This document shows positions 20,961 through 31,595 of a stretch of 47,112 nucleotides of DNA, piece by piece (the stretch's first letter is position 1; the number at the start of each line of letters is the position of its first letter). The translations under genes and the position numbers were made by a program. The stretch is from Cytophagales bacterium (GTDB lineage Bacteria > Bacteroidota > Bacteroidia > Cytophagales > Cytophagaceae), in contig JAAFID010000006.1 in the NCBI GenBank assembly GCA_013297765.1, forward strand, positions 1 to 47,112, read 5' to 3'. The notes beneath the pieces are model-generated. The model ran no database searches, was not told the DNA's origin, and saw nothing but the letters and a program-made list of their open reading frames with translations.

Positions 20961-22289
20961 TTATTTATCATTGCCTTTTAGTACTTCAAAAATAGCTTTT
21001 GCTTTCAGCATACATTCCTCATACTCTTGCTCTGCTATGCTATCTGTAGTAATGGCACTACCTACGTGAAATGACAATTGTTGTATTGATGGATGGTAAA
21101 CTATTGAGCGAATTACCACATTAAAATCAAAATCTCCATTGGGCGATATCATTCCAATAGCTCCTGAATATATACCCCGATTGGTTGCCTCTAATTCGTC
21201 AATCAATTTCATAGCACTAATTTTGGGTGCCCCCGTCATGCTGCCCATGGGAAAAGTGGCTTTGAAGATTTCTTGCAAATTTATTTCTGGTTTCAAATCT
21301 GCCACTACCGTTGATATCATTTGATGCACTTGTTTGAAACTGTAAACTTCAAACATTTCGGTTACCATTACCGAACCAATGGTTGCTATTTTGGCCAAGT
21401 CGCTGCGCATCAAATCTACAATCATCATGTTTTCGGCTTGCTCTTTTTCACTATTGCGTAACTGATTTTTTAATATCTCGTCTAAAATAGCATCAGGGCT
21501 GCGACGCATAGTACCTTTAATAGGTTGTGAAATAATTTTATGGTGCTGTTTTTTCAAAAATCGCTCTGGCGAGGCACACATGACCACACCATTGGGCGTT
21601 TTAGCCAATACCGCAAAGGGCATAGGAGATTGTTGATTCAATTGCGAAAAAATATCTATATAATCGAGTGCTGCTGCACTAGCTGTAAATTCTATACAAT
21701 AATTCATTTCATAGATATCGCCTTGCCATAGGTGCTGCTTTATTTTTTCAATTTGTTGTAAATACGTTTCATGATTTACTGTAGCAATGATTTGTAACGA
21801 TTTGTTTTGCTTGGGTTGTGCCGATAAATCTATGTTTATAATGGTTTCAAAGATGACCTGTGGGTGTACTTCTTCACTATCTATCATAGCGGTATCTTTA
21901 CCAAAGGTTATAACATATAGTGGTGCAACAAAACCAAGATTTGGAAATGGAATGGTGGCATTTGAGGAAGAGTGTAGCAATTCAATTTGGTTTTTTAAAT
22001 TGTAAGCTACATACCCACACCAATAACGATTTTTGTATTCTATTTGCGACAATATCTCTAGCTTATTGCCTTCAAGTATAGTTGCAGCGCCTACACACAG
22101 TCTATGTTCAAAACCATTGTAAGGGTAAGCGATATTGTTGTTAGTGAAATAAAAAAAATGCTCAAAACTAGCTGCCCAACGCAATGCCTTTGCCACAAAC
22201 TGTGACATGGGCAAATTCTTTAAAGGTATTTCTATATGGTAATACATAAAAAAGAAAAAGGGAGCTACAGGCTCCCTTTCCAACATCAA
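20961..22289 (-). CDS. pabB: Aminodeoxychorismate synthase component I (chorismate-binding)
   Basis: QGDIYEMNYC, SPERFL, QPIKGTMRRS, ENMMIVDLMRSDLA, FPMGSMTGAPKISAM. Confidence 0.9.
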   Translation of the reverse strand: MMLEREPVAPFFFFMYYHIEIPLKNLPMSQFVAKALRWAASFEHFFYFTNNNIAYPYNGFEHRLCVGAATILEGNKLEILSQIEYKNRYWCGYVAYNLKNQIELLHSSSNATIPFPNLGFVAPLYVITFGKDTAMIDSEEVHPQVIFETIINIDLSAQPKQNKSLQIIATVNHETYLQQIEKIKQHLWQGDIYEMNYCIEFTASAAALDYIDIFSQLNQQSPMPFAVLAKTPNGVVMCASPERFLKKQHHKIISQPIKGTMRRSPDAILDEILKNQLRNSEKEQAENMMIVDLMRSDLAKIATIGSVMVTEMFEVYSFKQVHQMISTVVADLKPEINLQEIFKATFPMGSMTGAPKISAMKLIDELEATNRGIYSGAIGMISPNGDFDFNVVIRSIVYHPSIQQLSFHVGSAITTDSIAEQEYEECMLKAKAIFEVLKGNDK

Positions 22290-22300
22290 TCAGGTAAAAA

Positions 22301-23065
22301 CTACTTTTTAGCCAATACTGGGGCAGGCTCTGCAACGAAAGGTAACTCTACGTCGCAAAATATTCTACCACAATGTTCGCATACAATTATTTTTTTCTTT
22401 TCACGAATATCACCTTGTCTTTGGGGTGGCACCGTATTAAAGCAGCCTCCACAAGCATCTCTTTTTACAGGAACAACCGCCAAGCCGTTTACAGCATTTG
22501 AACGGATTCTGTTGTAAGAATAAAGTAAACGTTCATCAATAATACTTTCCGCACCACTGCGGTCTTTCATTAATTTATTTTCATCTTCTTTGCTTTCGTC
22601 CACTATTTGATCTAACTCTAATTTTTTATTTTTCAAATCTGCTTGTCTTTCGGCAAGCATTTCTTTAGTAGATTCTATTTCTTTATTTTTTAAGTCTATC
22701 TTAGCATTTGCCTCTCTAGTTTTTTTCTCCATAATCTGGATTTCTAGAGATTGCAATTCCATTTCTTTAGTGATGGCGTCGTATTCACGATTGTTTCTCA
22801 CATTAGACTGTTGCTCGGTGTATTTTTTGATGTTTTTCTCAGCATCTTTTCCACCTTGTTTGTATTTTACTTTATCTTGCTCTAGGGCTTCAATTTCAGA
22901 ATTGTGTTTGTCTATTCTTACTTTATATCCTTCTAATTCATCTTCTAAATCTCTCACTTCTTCGGGCAGGTCGCCTCTTACTTTTCTTATTTCATCCAGC
23001 TTTGAATCTATTGTTTGTAATTTGACCAGTGCTTCAAGTTTTTGTGCTACGGTGGTTTCCATCAT
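22301..23065 (-). CDS. Coiled-coil protein with C4-type zinc ribbon
   Basis: Long coiled coil; DACGGCFNTVPPQ...IIVCEHCGRIFC. Confidence 0.88.
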   Translation of the reverse strand: MMETTVAQKLEALVKLQTIDSKLDEIRKVRGDLPEEVRDLEDELEGYKVRIDKHNSEIEALEQDKVKYKQGGKDAEKNIKKYTEQQSNVRNNREYDAITKEMELQSLEIQIMEKKTREANAKIDLKNKEIESTKEMLAERQADLKNKKLELDQIVDESKEDENKLMKDRSGAESIIDERLLYSYNRIRSNAVNGLAVVPVKRDACGGCFNTVPPQRQGDIREKKKIIVCEHCGRIFCDVELPFVAEPAPVLAKK

Positions 23066-24163
23066 TTAGAGATAACTTATTGGGTTGGTATTGACTTTCG
23101 ATAAAACGAGTGCAATATTAGCGAATTTTTGATTCAAATACTCATATATTAATTCTTTTGTGAAATATTCTGCTTCATAATGGTTAATATCTGCAATCAT
23201 AGTATGTTGGTCGGCATCAAAAAAATCATGGTATTTAAAATCTGAACTAATGTACACATCGGCTTTTGCTTTTTGTGCGGCCCCGAATAGAAAACTTCCC
23301 GACCCGCCACAAAGGGCAACTGTGCGAATGGGCTTGTTTACAAAAGTGGTATGCCTTACCAACGTAAGCGAAAGTTTTTCTTTCAAATATACCATAAAAT
23401 CTTTGGGCAGCATGGGTTGGGCAAGCGTTCCATAGCGACCAGCCCCTAGTTGAGGATGGTTATTTGCTAATACAGAAACATCAAAAGCTGGCTCTTCATA
23501 AGGATGTGTTGCTTTTAATTGATATAAAATTGAGGATTGTAAATACAGTGGAAATATCACTTCTACCCTATCTTCATTTACTTTTTCTAATTGCTGTGCG
23601 ATGCCTAGAAAAGGCTTGGCTAAGTCGTTTGGCTGAAACTGCCCAGTACCTGTTGTGGTAAATGCACATTGAGTATAGTTACCCACTACCCCTGCACCTA
23701 CTGCGTGAATGGCCGCAAGTACTTTGTGGGTGTGTGACGAAGGTGAATAAAAAGTTAATTTGGCAAGGCTACTTGTCAATGTTTGCAAGGGTTTACAATT
23801 TTCCAAGCCTAGTTTTTGGGCAATTTTATGATTTACACCCAGCCACACGTTGTCGAGGTTGGTGTGCATAACATAAATCGCAATATCATGCTTTATGGCA
23901 GCTAATACAGTGCGCTGTGTGTATGTATCGGGTGTTAGTTTTTTTAAACCTTTAAATATAATGGGATGATGTGCAACAATCACATTGCAACGTTTGTCTA
24001 AAGCTTCTTGTACTACTTGCTCTGTAACATCTAGGGTAATCAATATGCCCTTTAGGTCTAGACTGATATTACCTACCAGCAAACCACAATTGTCGTAGCT
24101 TTCTTGCAATGCGAGCGGAGCCAATGTCTCCAAATATTGAACAAGGTCATAAATCTGTGCCAT
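23066..24163 (-). CDS. Nif3-like dinuclear metal centre protein
   Basis: SYDNCGLLVG, AHHPIIFKGLKK, MHTNLDN, ALCGGSG, INHYEAE; central insert as in long Nif3 proteins. Confidence 0.92.
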   Translation of the reverse strand: MAQIYDLVQYLETLAPLALQESYDNCGLLVGNISLDLKGILITLDVTEQVVQEALDKRCNVIVAHHPIIFKGLKKLTPDTYTQRTVLAAIKHDIAIYVMHTNLDNVWLGVNHKIAQKLGLENCKPLQTLTSSLAKLTFYSPSSHTHKVLAAIHAVGAGVVGNYTQCAFTTTGTGQFQPNDLAKPFLGIAQQLEKVNEDRVEVIFPLYLQSSILYQLKATHPYEEPAFDVSVLANNHPQLGAGRYGTLAQPMLPKDFMVYLKEKLSLTLVRHTTFVNKPIRTVALCGGSGSFLFGAAQKAKADVYISSDFKYHDFFDADQHTMIADINHYEAEYFTKELIYEYLNQKFANIALVLSKVNTNPISYL

Positions 24164-24224
24164 CTAATGCGGTAATTATAGTTTTGAAATTGCTAAATTG
24201 CACATTCATTTTGGCGATTTGTAT

Positions 24225-25271
24225 ATGTTTTTTATAAAAATTTTTCTATTTCCTATTTCCATCATCTATGCGGCGGTGACATGGGTTAGAAATTGTTTTT
24301 ATGCCATAGGTGTTTACCCTATTTATAGTATTCCCAAATCTAGTATTTGCATAGGCAATATTACCGTAGGCGGCACTGGCAAAACTCCTATGACCGAATA
24401 CTTGATACAAATGCTAGCCGATAAATATTCGATTGCCATACTAAGCCGAGGTTATGGTCGCAAAACAAATGGAATAGTACAAGCAGATAAAAGTAGCAAC
24501 GCCTCCAGTATTGGGGATGAACCCATGCAAATTTTTCAAAAATTTGGACATCAGTTGCGGGTGTTTGTAGGCGAAAAAAGGAAAGACGCTATCTTATATA
24601 TTCTTAAACATTTTACTGACACTACCCTTATATTGCTCGATGATGCTTATCAACACAGAGCAGTGAGTGCTACCATCAATTTGTTGCTGTGCGACTATCA
24701 TAGGCCTTTTTACAGCGATTGGGTATTGCCTACTGGGTTGCTTAGAGAATCTAGGTGGGGTGCAAAAAGAGCTCAAGCAATAATAGTGACCAAGTGCCCG
24801 CCTTTACTATCAGAAAATGACAGAATAAAAATAAGAAAACGAATACGCACCTATGCCAAACCTGGAGCACCCGTATTTTTTAGCTACATTCAATACGGTA
24901 TCCCGGTCGGGGCAAATACAACAGAAGATTTTGATAGTAGCCAAAAAGCATTTGTGTTTTCTGGCATTGCTAATGACATACCGCTGATAAACTATTTGAA
25001 AAATAATGTTAATCTTTGTGGAAATATTACTTTTCGTGACCACCATCAATACACTGTTGGCGACATTCGTAGCATTGTACACGAATTTGAAAAAATACCT
25101 TCGCCCAATAAAGTATTAATCACTACTGAGAAAGATTATGTAAAATTGCAAGAAGCAGGTTTGAAAGAAATATTGGCAAATCACCCACTATATTACTTGC
25201 CTGTAACATTTGCCATCATTCAACAACAAAAAGAATTTGAACAATTCATAACAGATTCGCTTACCATATAA
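24225..25271 (+). CDS. lpxK: Tetraacyldisaccharide 4'-kinase
   Basis: ICIGNITVGGTGKTPMTEYLI...ILSRGYGR...GDEPMQ...LLDDAYQHR. Probable ATG at 24225-24227. Confidence 0.93.
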   Translation: MFFIKIFLFPISIIYAAVTWVRNCFYAIGVYPIYSIPKSSICIGNITVGGTGKTPMTEYLIQMLADKYSIAILSRGYGRKTNGIVQADKSSNASSIGDEPMQIFQKFGHQLRVFVGEKRKDAILYILKHFTDTTLILLDDAYQHRAVSATINLLLCDYHRPFYSDWVLPTGLLRESRWGAKRAQAIIVTKCPPLLSENDRIKIRKRIRTYAKPGAPVFFSYIQYGIPVGANTTEDFDSSQKAFVFSGIANDIPLINYLKNNVNLCGNITFRDHHQYTVGDIRSIVHEFEKIPSPNKVLITTEKDYVKLQEAGLKEILANHPLYYLPVTFAIIQQQKEFEQFITDSLTI

Positions 25272-25303
25272 TACTATATCTACGACCTATACCATAGCAC
25301 CTA

Positions 25304-27343
25304 GTGAACCTTAAATTACACCTCATTTTTATCATTATTGCCCATTTTTGTACCAATGGTTTTACTCAAATTTTGGACGATAGTACCAAGCAAATTTACA
25401 ACGCCAATAGTACTAAATATGTATTGGAAAATGATTTACTCAACAACAAATACAACATAGTAAAAACCGACACTTCTTTATCCACAATGGGTGCAAGCCA
25501 TAAAGTAGATACCATAATAGATGGATTTCACAACTACAACTTTACGGTTCGTGACAAAAATTTTAGGCAAGATTTGGGAAATTACCTTAGCCCTATTCAA
25601 GACATTTATTACCATCAACCTCAAGAAATAGGCAAACAATTAGGCTACTCTACTCTAGACCTATATGCCATAAACCCAAAAAATATAAAATATTTTGATA
25701 CAAAATCGCCCTATTCCAAAGTAGAATATATTCAAGGTACAAAAGGGCAACAAGGCATCACAGTAGAGCTGAGTCGCAACATTACCCCCAACTGGAATAT
25801 GGGATTTGATTTTCGTCGACAAACTTCAAAAAAAATATTAGGAACTAGCAATGGTGCTGGAGGTAGCTTAAAAGCACTAGAAAATAGTGATTATTTTTTC
25901 GCATTTTATACTCGAGCATTTTCTACCAATCAACGTTATCAATTGCTTGCCAATTTTACACACGGGCATCAAATAAACTACAACACAGGCGGTATAAAGC
26001 CTACAAAAAGAGACAGCATTGTAAGCGAAAATTTTAATTATGAACTAGCTGAAACCTTTTTTACTGCCGCTAGAGGGATAGACAAACGGTATAATTTTCA
26101 TCTATACCAAGAATATGCCCTAACCAAAAACAGGAATATCCAGCTTTACGCCATAAGCGATTATGGGAAAAAAACAGTACGATTTAACAATAATTTGACC
26201 GACAAAGACAATCGATTTATTAAAGATACTGCCTTATATGCTAGCCAACCACTTTTCAATACTATAGCAAATACGAAATGGAATGTAAAAAAAATGTTCA
26301 ATTTTACTTCATTGCTTATGGCCGACCGAACAGAATACAGTCTGCTAGAAAATCAAATAGGTATTAAAGGTAAACTAGGAAAAGTAGATTTTCGAGGATA
26401 TTATAGAAGAAAAGACTTTAGCTACAAACAACTAGGATATATTCAGGATTCACTACCATTTTCAAAAGACTCGGCAACTTTCACACCTGCCGATTCCATA
26501 CCAGTTAACCGTATTTTTGTAGAAAATTTTATAGGTACACAATGGAACTGGCAATTAGATGAAAATACTTATGCACTATTCGACGCAGCCTATATGCTAG
26601 GTAGAGATTATAGATTTAGAGTTGAGTTGGGGCATCGTAATTTTAAATTAGGTTATTCTAAAATGTACTACTCCCCCACCCTAGTGCAGCTAGAAAATAG
26701 AAGTAATTTGAAGGCATTGAGCTGGAACAACCTAAATTCGAATGGTAATTCCCAATTTTTAAATACGCAATCAGATGCGTTTTTGGGAGAATTGAAATTT
26801 GTAAGCAAAAGATTTACTTTTAACCCTGGCCTACGCTATGAACTAATTAGAAACCTAGTGTACTATGATACCCTCGCACGCCCAAATCAAGCCAAGAGCA
26901 ATCTTAATTTCATTACAGCAGATGTTTTTCTTGCCTTTCAAGTATGGCGTATTCACCTAGAAACATACACAAAATATACATACCAAAATATAGATAGCTT
27001 TTGGGTAGTGCCGAAAATATTCAATAGAAATAGAATTTACTTTGAAAATGATTTATTTAAAAAAGCAGCAGTGATTCAGCTTGGGGTGGACGTGTATTGG
27101 CGTAGTAGTTACTATGGCTACAGCTATATGCCCGTAACGCAGCAGTTTTATGCCAACAATACTTTCTTGCTTAAAAGTTTTGTACAAACAGATGTGTTTT
27201 TAAATATACAAATCAAAAATGCAAGTGTATTTTTGAAATATGCCTTCGTAAATCAAGGTAGAGGTGGATACTTTATCACCCCTAGTTACACCGCAATTCC
27301 CAGCTCGTTTGATTTTGGCATTCGGTGGATGTTTTACGACTAA
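25304..27343 (+). CDS. Putative outer membrane porin (Porin_10-like)
   Basis: Signal peptide, beta-barrel aromatic pattern, C-terminal ...FDFGIRWMFYD. Confidence 0.75.
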   Translation: MNLKLHLIFIIIAHFCTNGFTQILDDSTKQIYNANSTKYVLENDLLNNKYNIVKTDTSLSTMGASHKVDTIIDGFHNYNFTVRDKNFRQDLGNYLSPIQDIYYHQPQEIGKQLGYSTLDLYAINPKNIKYFDTKSPYSKVEYIQGTKGQQGITVELSRNITPNWNMGFDFRRQTSKKILGTSNGAGGSLKALENSDYFFAFYTRAFSTNQRYQLLANFTHGHQINYNTGGIKPTKRDSIVSENFNYELAETFFTAARGIDKRYNFHLYQEYALTKNRNIQLYAISDYGKKTVRFNNNLTDKDNRFIKDTALYASQPLFNTIANTKWNVKKMFNFTSLLMADRTEYSLLENQIGIKGKLGKVDFRGYYRRKDFSYKQLGYIQDSLPFSKDSATFTPADSIPVNRIFVENFIGTQWNWQLDENTYALFDAAYMLGRDYRFRVELGHRNFKLGYSKMYYSPTLVQLENRSNLKALSWNNLNSNGNSQFLNTQSDAFLGELKFVSKRFTFNPGLRYELIRNLVYYDTLARPNQAKSNLNFITADVFLAFQVWRIHLETYTKYTYQNIDSFWVVPKIFNRNRIYFENDLFKKAAVIQLGVDVYWRSSYYGYSYMPVTQQFYANNTFLLKSFVQTDVFLNIQIKNASVFLKYAFVNQGRGGYFITPSYTAIPSSFDFGIRWMFYD

Positions 27344-27412
27344 GAGAACTGAAACTAGATTTTGTTTGCTAGATTTATACTTTGCAAATTGACCATTACC
27401 TATAGAAAAAAT

Positions 27413-27649
27413 ATGACAAATAAAGAAAAATTTAGCTGGAATATCCATTGCAAGCACACTCCAGAAATTATTGACAGAATACTGATGCCTATTCGCAAAA
27501 GAGCCATGATGGTTACTGCTATCGAGTATCATACCATTAGTGCCACCGAGGCTAAATGCAATATGCAGTTTGAAGCCGAAGCCAGCGAAGCTGAAAAAAT
27601 TTATAAAAATATGCTTAGAGTAGTGGATATTATTGATATTGAGCGATGA
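27413..27649 (+). CDS. Small ACT-domain-like protein, reminiscent of IlvM
   Basis: ILMPIRKRAMMVTAIEYHTIS...MLRVVDIIDIER resembles the ALS small-subunit ACT pattern; likely start MTNKEKF. Confidence 0.5.
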   Translation: MTNKEKFSWNIHCKHTPEIIDRILMPIRKRAMMVTAIEYHTISATEAKCNMQFEAEASEAEKIYKNMLRVVDIIDIER

Positions 27650-27822
27650 AAAATAGAATAACATTTAAGTGCAATGCTTTTTAATAAAAAATCATATTTA
27701 TTAAATTAGTTATCACTTTGCAAAGGATGAATTTATAAGGGTGTATAAGCAATCATTCAATAAGACTTTCAGAAAACTTAATCACTATATTTACAAGCAA
27801 TAAGCATTTTGAATTACCTCTT

Positions 27823-28707
27823 ATGGCTGCAAAAAACACCATACACCCCATTCCGCTTTACCGCATAGACAGCTTTTCAAAAAAAAAGGAGAAAAAGCCT
27901 TATGACGTAGATGTGTTTGACACCAGTAGGCATTTCAATGTAACCTATCCACATCGTCACGATGATTTTTATGAGGTACTTTATATCTGCGAGGGTAGCG
28001 GCAAGCACACCATAGATTTTCAGGCCTATGATATAAAGCCAAATCATGTCTTTTTTTTGTCGCCTGGGCAAATACATGAATTGACACTCAGCCCCGACAC
28101 TAAAGGCTATATTTTTTTATTTACATCGGCATTTTATCATTTTAATAAAACAGATGTTTTCAAATTGTTTGAGTTGCCATTTTTCTATACCATAGGCAGT
28201 GGTAGCACCCCCTTGCAATTTACAGAACCTCAAAGCATTGCTCATATTTCGCAACTATTTCAGCTTGCTATTAAAGAAATAAACCAACACCATACCGATA
28301 GCGAGGATGCCATTAGGGCATGGTTAGATTTGATATTGATACATTGCAAACAGCATTATACCCTTGAAGAGGTAAATATTAAAGACAAATCGCAACTATT
28401 GGTAAGGCGGTTCAAGCAATTGATAGAATACAAATGCACCGAAAATATGAGCATAGGTGATTACGCACGCAGCCTATCTGTATCGCAAAATCACCTAAGC
28501 GAGGTAGTAAAAACAGTAACTGGTCGTACCTCTACCGATTTAGTAAATGATAGAATGCTGTTGGAGATAAAAAGGTTACTACAATACTCTACCCTCAATA
28601 TTTCTGAAATAGCTTATCAACTGAACTTTTCTGACCAATCTTACTTTTCAAAGTATTTTAAAAAACTTACAGGAATATCACCTAACGATTTTAGAGCTGG
28701 TGTGTAA
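27823..28707 (+). CDS. AraC-family transcriptional regulator with N-terminal cupin
   Basis: HRHDDFYEVLYICEGSG cupin; C-terminal HTH SQNHLSEVVKTVTGRTSTDLV...SEIAYQLNFSDQSYFSKYFKKLTGISPNDFR. Confidence 0.93.
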   Translation: MAAKNTIHPIPLYRIDSFSKKKEKKPYDVDVFDTSRHFNVTYPHRHDDFYEVLYICEGSGKHTIDFQAYDIKPNHVFFLSPGQIHELTLSPDTKGYIFLFTSAFYHFNKTDVFKLFELPFFYTIGSGSTPLQFTEPQSIAHISQLFQLAIKEINQHHTDSEDAIRAWLDLILIHCKQHYTLEEVNIKDKSQLLVRRFKQLIEYKCTENMSIGDYARSLSVSQNHLSEVVKTVTGRTSTDLVNDRMLLEIKRLLQYSTLNISEIAYQLNFSDQSYFSKYFKKLTGISPNDFRAGV

Positions 28708-28823
28708 TGTGCTATTCGAGACACATTATTGTATAAAATTTTAGTAATCAAGAACCCATAAGATGATTTTTTTCACAATTTTATATTACTCTCTTTGCCC
28801 TATATTTGTGCTTTACAACATGA

Positions 28824-29795
28824 TTGTTAAAAATGGTTTGGTTTAATCCTTGGAATAATTTTAATAAAATTTTTTTGGCATTATTTGCACTGCTTTACCT
28901 GGTGTACCTTATTCGTATATTGTTTCTTTCCCAAAAATACAAACTAGATTTTACCAACGTTTTAAAAAAACTATTTTTACGGTCGCTTTACTTTGCCCTC
29001 ATCATTATTGCTATTTTGGGTCCTTCATTTGGCGATGCACAAAAAGAAACACCTATAGAGGGCAAGGACATCTATTTTATGGTAGATATATCGTTGTCTA
29101 TGGCAGCAGAAGATATAGCCCCATCACGCATAGCACTAGCAAAAGCATGTTTGTTGAATATCAATAAAAAAATATCAACAAACGATAGGGTTACTTTATT
29201 GCTTTTTGCAGCCAATACTGTAGTAGCTTGCCCACTCACTTTTGACCACTCTGCTATGGATATTTTTATTACAAGCATAGGCACAGGCACCCTAGAAAAT
29301 GGAGGAAGCGACATCAATCAATCTTTTGAATTTATAAAATCAGAAATGAAAATTTCTAAAAAAAATAAAACAGAAAAGAAAATATTGCTTTTGATATCCG
29401 ATGGAGAATATGAGCAACCACCTAAAACAGATTTACTACAGCAACTAAAGAAAGATTTTATCATCAACACCCTTACGGTAGGCAGTAGTAAAGGCAGTAA
29501 AATACCTATAGTTGGCGGATTTAAAAGAGATAAAAAAGGCAAATGGGTTATCACCAAAACCAATACCGCAACAATGGAAGCTATAGCCAATAATACTGGT
29601 GGCAACAATAGCATACTTACTGACCCCTATATTGCTGCAGATAACTTTATAAGCAATACACAAAAACTAGAGCTACAATTCAAGGGTTATAAACAAAGAG
29701 CAGTATCGGCCAATAAATATGAATACTTTTTGATATTGGCATTGCTACTCATTTTGGTAGATGGGCTTTCTACACTTAAAATAATTTATATCTAA
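28824..29795 (+). CDS. VWA-domain membrane protein, BatB-like
   Basis: MIDAS motif FMVDISLSMAAEDIAPSR; N- and C-terminal TM segments. Confidence 0.85.
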   Translation: MLKMVWFNPWNNFNKIFLALFALLYLVYLIRILFLSQKYKLDFTNVLKKLFLRSLYFALIIIAILGPSFGDAQKETPIEGKDIYFMVDISLSMAAEDIAPSRIALAKACLLNINKKISTNDRVTLLLFAANTVVACPLTFDHSAMDIFITSIGTGTLENGGSDINQSFEFIKSEMKISKKNKTEKKILLLISDGEYEQPPKTDLLQQLKKDFIINTLTVGSSKGSKIPIVGGFKRDKKGKWVITKTNTATMEAIANNTGGNNSILTDPYIAADNFISNTQKLELQFKGYKQRAVSANKYEYFLILALLLILVDGLSTLKIIYI

Positions 29796-29803
29796 TTGCC
29801 TAC

Positions 29804-30565
29804 ATGAAAATTATAACCTTCATTATCATCAGTATTTTCACCTCTTTGGGTTGGCACTTTACCCTTATCAAACACACCAACGATTTGAAAGAAAAAGCGG
29901 CAACCTACTGCAAAAAAAATAATTTACCCAAAGCCTTAGCAGCCTACTATTCACTTAGTCACGAATATCATTTGAAAGATGAAAATATAGACCTCAATAT
30001 GGCCAACTGCTATTTTGAACTGGGAAACATAGAGGCAGGCAAAAAAATATACACCCAGCTAAGCAAATCTGAAAACAAGATGATAAAAGCCCAAGCATAC
30101 ACACAACTGGGGGTGTGCAATGCTTTGATGGGAAAAAAAATGATGGCATTATCCTGTTTTAAACTTGCCCTTATAGCTGACCCTAGTCATGATATAGCCA
30201 GGTACAACTATGAACTACTAACAAAAAAAAATCCCGATAAGGCCAATACAAACAAAGTAAAAGCAAGCGTATCGCAAAAATCAGACTCAGATACGGAAGC
30301 TGAGATAGACAGTAAAAACAACAATGAAGAAAAAGAAGCCAATCAAAAACCAATAGAGCAAGAAGCATTGGCAAACAATAATTTTGATACTAATGGCGAC
30401 CATACAGCCGATAAATGGAATACAAAATCGAATAAAATAAACGAGGCGAGTCTAGCTAAAGCTATGCTATTACTAGAATACATGAAACAGCAGGAAATAA
30501 ACTATTTACAACAAAAAAAAATTAATAGGCAAAAAAAGAAATCTCAAAATTCAATGGATTGGTAG
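29804..30565 (+). CDS. TPR protein, BatC-like
   Basis: TPR-like helices; follows the BatB-like gene by 8 nt; Lys/Gln-rich C-terminus. Confidence 0.7.
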   Translation: MKIITFIIISIFTSLGWHFTLIKHTNDLKEKAATYCKKNNLPKALAAYYSLSHEYHLKDENIDLNMANCYFELGNIEAGKKIYTQLSKSENKMIKAQAYTQLGVCNALMGKKMMALSCFKLALIADPSHDIARYNYELLTKKNPDKANTNKVKASVSQKSDSDTEAEIDSKNNNEEKEANQKPIEQEALANNNFDTNGDHTADKWNTKSNKINEASLAKAMLLLEYMKQQEINYLQQKKINRQKKKSQNSMDW

Positions 30566-30571
30566 GGTTTT

Positions 30572-31273
30572 TCACTCTTTATGCTCTAGTAAATTACATT
30601 CTTTTCTAATGCTAAAAAATCCTTTTCCATCGCATATCAGGCATTTATCTAGTTCATTGCTTTTGCCTTGACATTTAGAGCAAGTATAGTAGCCTGTACC
30701 TACACACTTTTTGCAGGTTTCAAACTTTTCTCCAAAATTATCTTGGGTTTTTAATACCCCTCTACCAAAACAAATATTGCAAACTTCTGTGCCCTTTCCT
30801 TTACAGGTGCGGCATTGTGTCTCACTTTTCCCTTTACCATGACATTGATCGCAAGTAGTAGTTTCAAAGTAATGTCCTTTAATGTTACAATCTGCTAAGT
30901 GTAAATAATGATTGGCAAAGCCAGCATATCGACCAGTATCTGTACGAAGGGTAAGGTATTTTTCAAAGGCTGCTTTGGCCTGCACATATTTGCCCAAATT
31001 TAATTGGGTGTATCCATAAAAATAGGCCAAATCGTCGGGAAAGGTTATGTCTAACCTGCCTATTTTTTTAAATAAATTTTCAGCCTCAGCATATTTTTTT
31101 TGTTCTATTGCTTCTATCGCTTGAGCATAATATTTTTTAAATATTAGCCTAGTATCGTCTTGTGCCAATAGGGTTTGTGGGAATAGGGTTGCTAAAATGA
31201 ATACAAAATATAGTAATCCCGAATAGGTCTTTTTCAAATTTATAAATTGATTTACTAATACGCTTTGATTCAT
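30572..31273 (-). CDS. Exported TPR protein with DnaJ-like CxxCxGxG zinc-finger repeats and no J domain
   Basis: Signal peptide ...FVFILATLFPQTLLAQ; TPRs; CDQCHGKG, CRTCKGKG, CNICFGRG, CKKCVGTG, CSKCQGKS, CLICDGKG. ATG start at 31271-31273. Confidence 0.8.
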   Translation of the reverse strand: MNQSVLVNQFINLKKTYSGLLYFVFILATLFPQTLLAQDDTRLIFKKYYAQAIEAIEQKKYAEAENLFKKIGRLDITFPDDLAYFYGYTQLNLGKYVQAKAAFEKYLTLRTDTGRYAGFANHYLHLADCNIKGHYFETTTCDQCHGKGKSETQCRTCKGKGTEVCNICFGRGVLKTQDNFGEKFETCKKCVGTGYYTCSKCQGKSNELDKCLICDGKGFFSIRKECNLLEHKE

Positions 31274-31289
31274 TTTAATTATATTTTTT

Positions 31290-31595
31290 TCACCCAATTA
31301 GCAAGTTTATCTGTTTGCCAAGTCCAAACTCGAAAATCTTATAAAGGGTTGAAAGTTGAATATCACACTTACCATTTTCAAGTCTAGATATGTAACTTTT
31401 TTTTGTTCCAATTTTTTCTGCTAGTTGCTCCTGTGTCATTTTAGATTCCTTTCTGGCTTCTTTCAACATTTCACTAATTACGAAATATTGAGCTTTCTTC
31501 TCAAATTCGTCACGCTTTTCAGCACCAATTTTCCCATATTTAACATCTAACAACTCCTCAAAGTTTTTGGTATTTCTAATTTTATTTATATCCAT
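31290..31595 (-). CDS. HigA-like XRE antitoxin
   Basis: HTH: SKMTQEQLAEKIGTKKSYISRLENGKCDIQLSTLYKIFE. Confidence 0.88.
   Translation of the reverse strand: MDINKIRNTKNFEELLDVKYGKIGAEKRDEFEKKAQYFVISEMLKEARKESKMTQEQLAEKIGTKKSYISRLENGKCDIQLSTLYKIFEFGLGKQINLLIG

Noticed and set aside
27200-27664. 154-aa minus-strand ORF
   Set aside because: Overlaps the porin end and the ACT-like gene on the other strand; composition is not protein-like.
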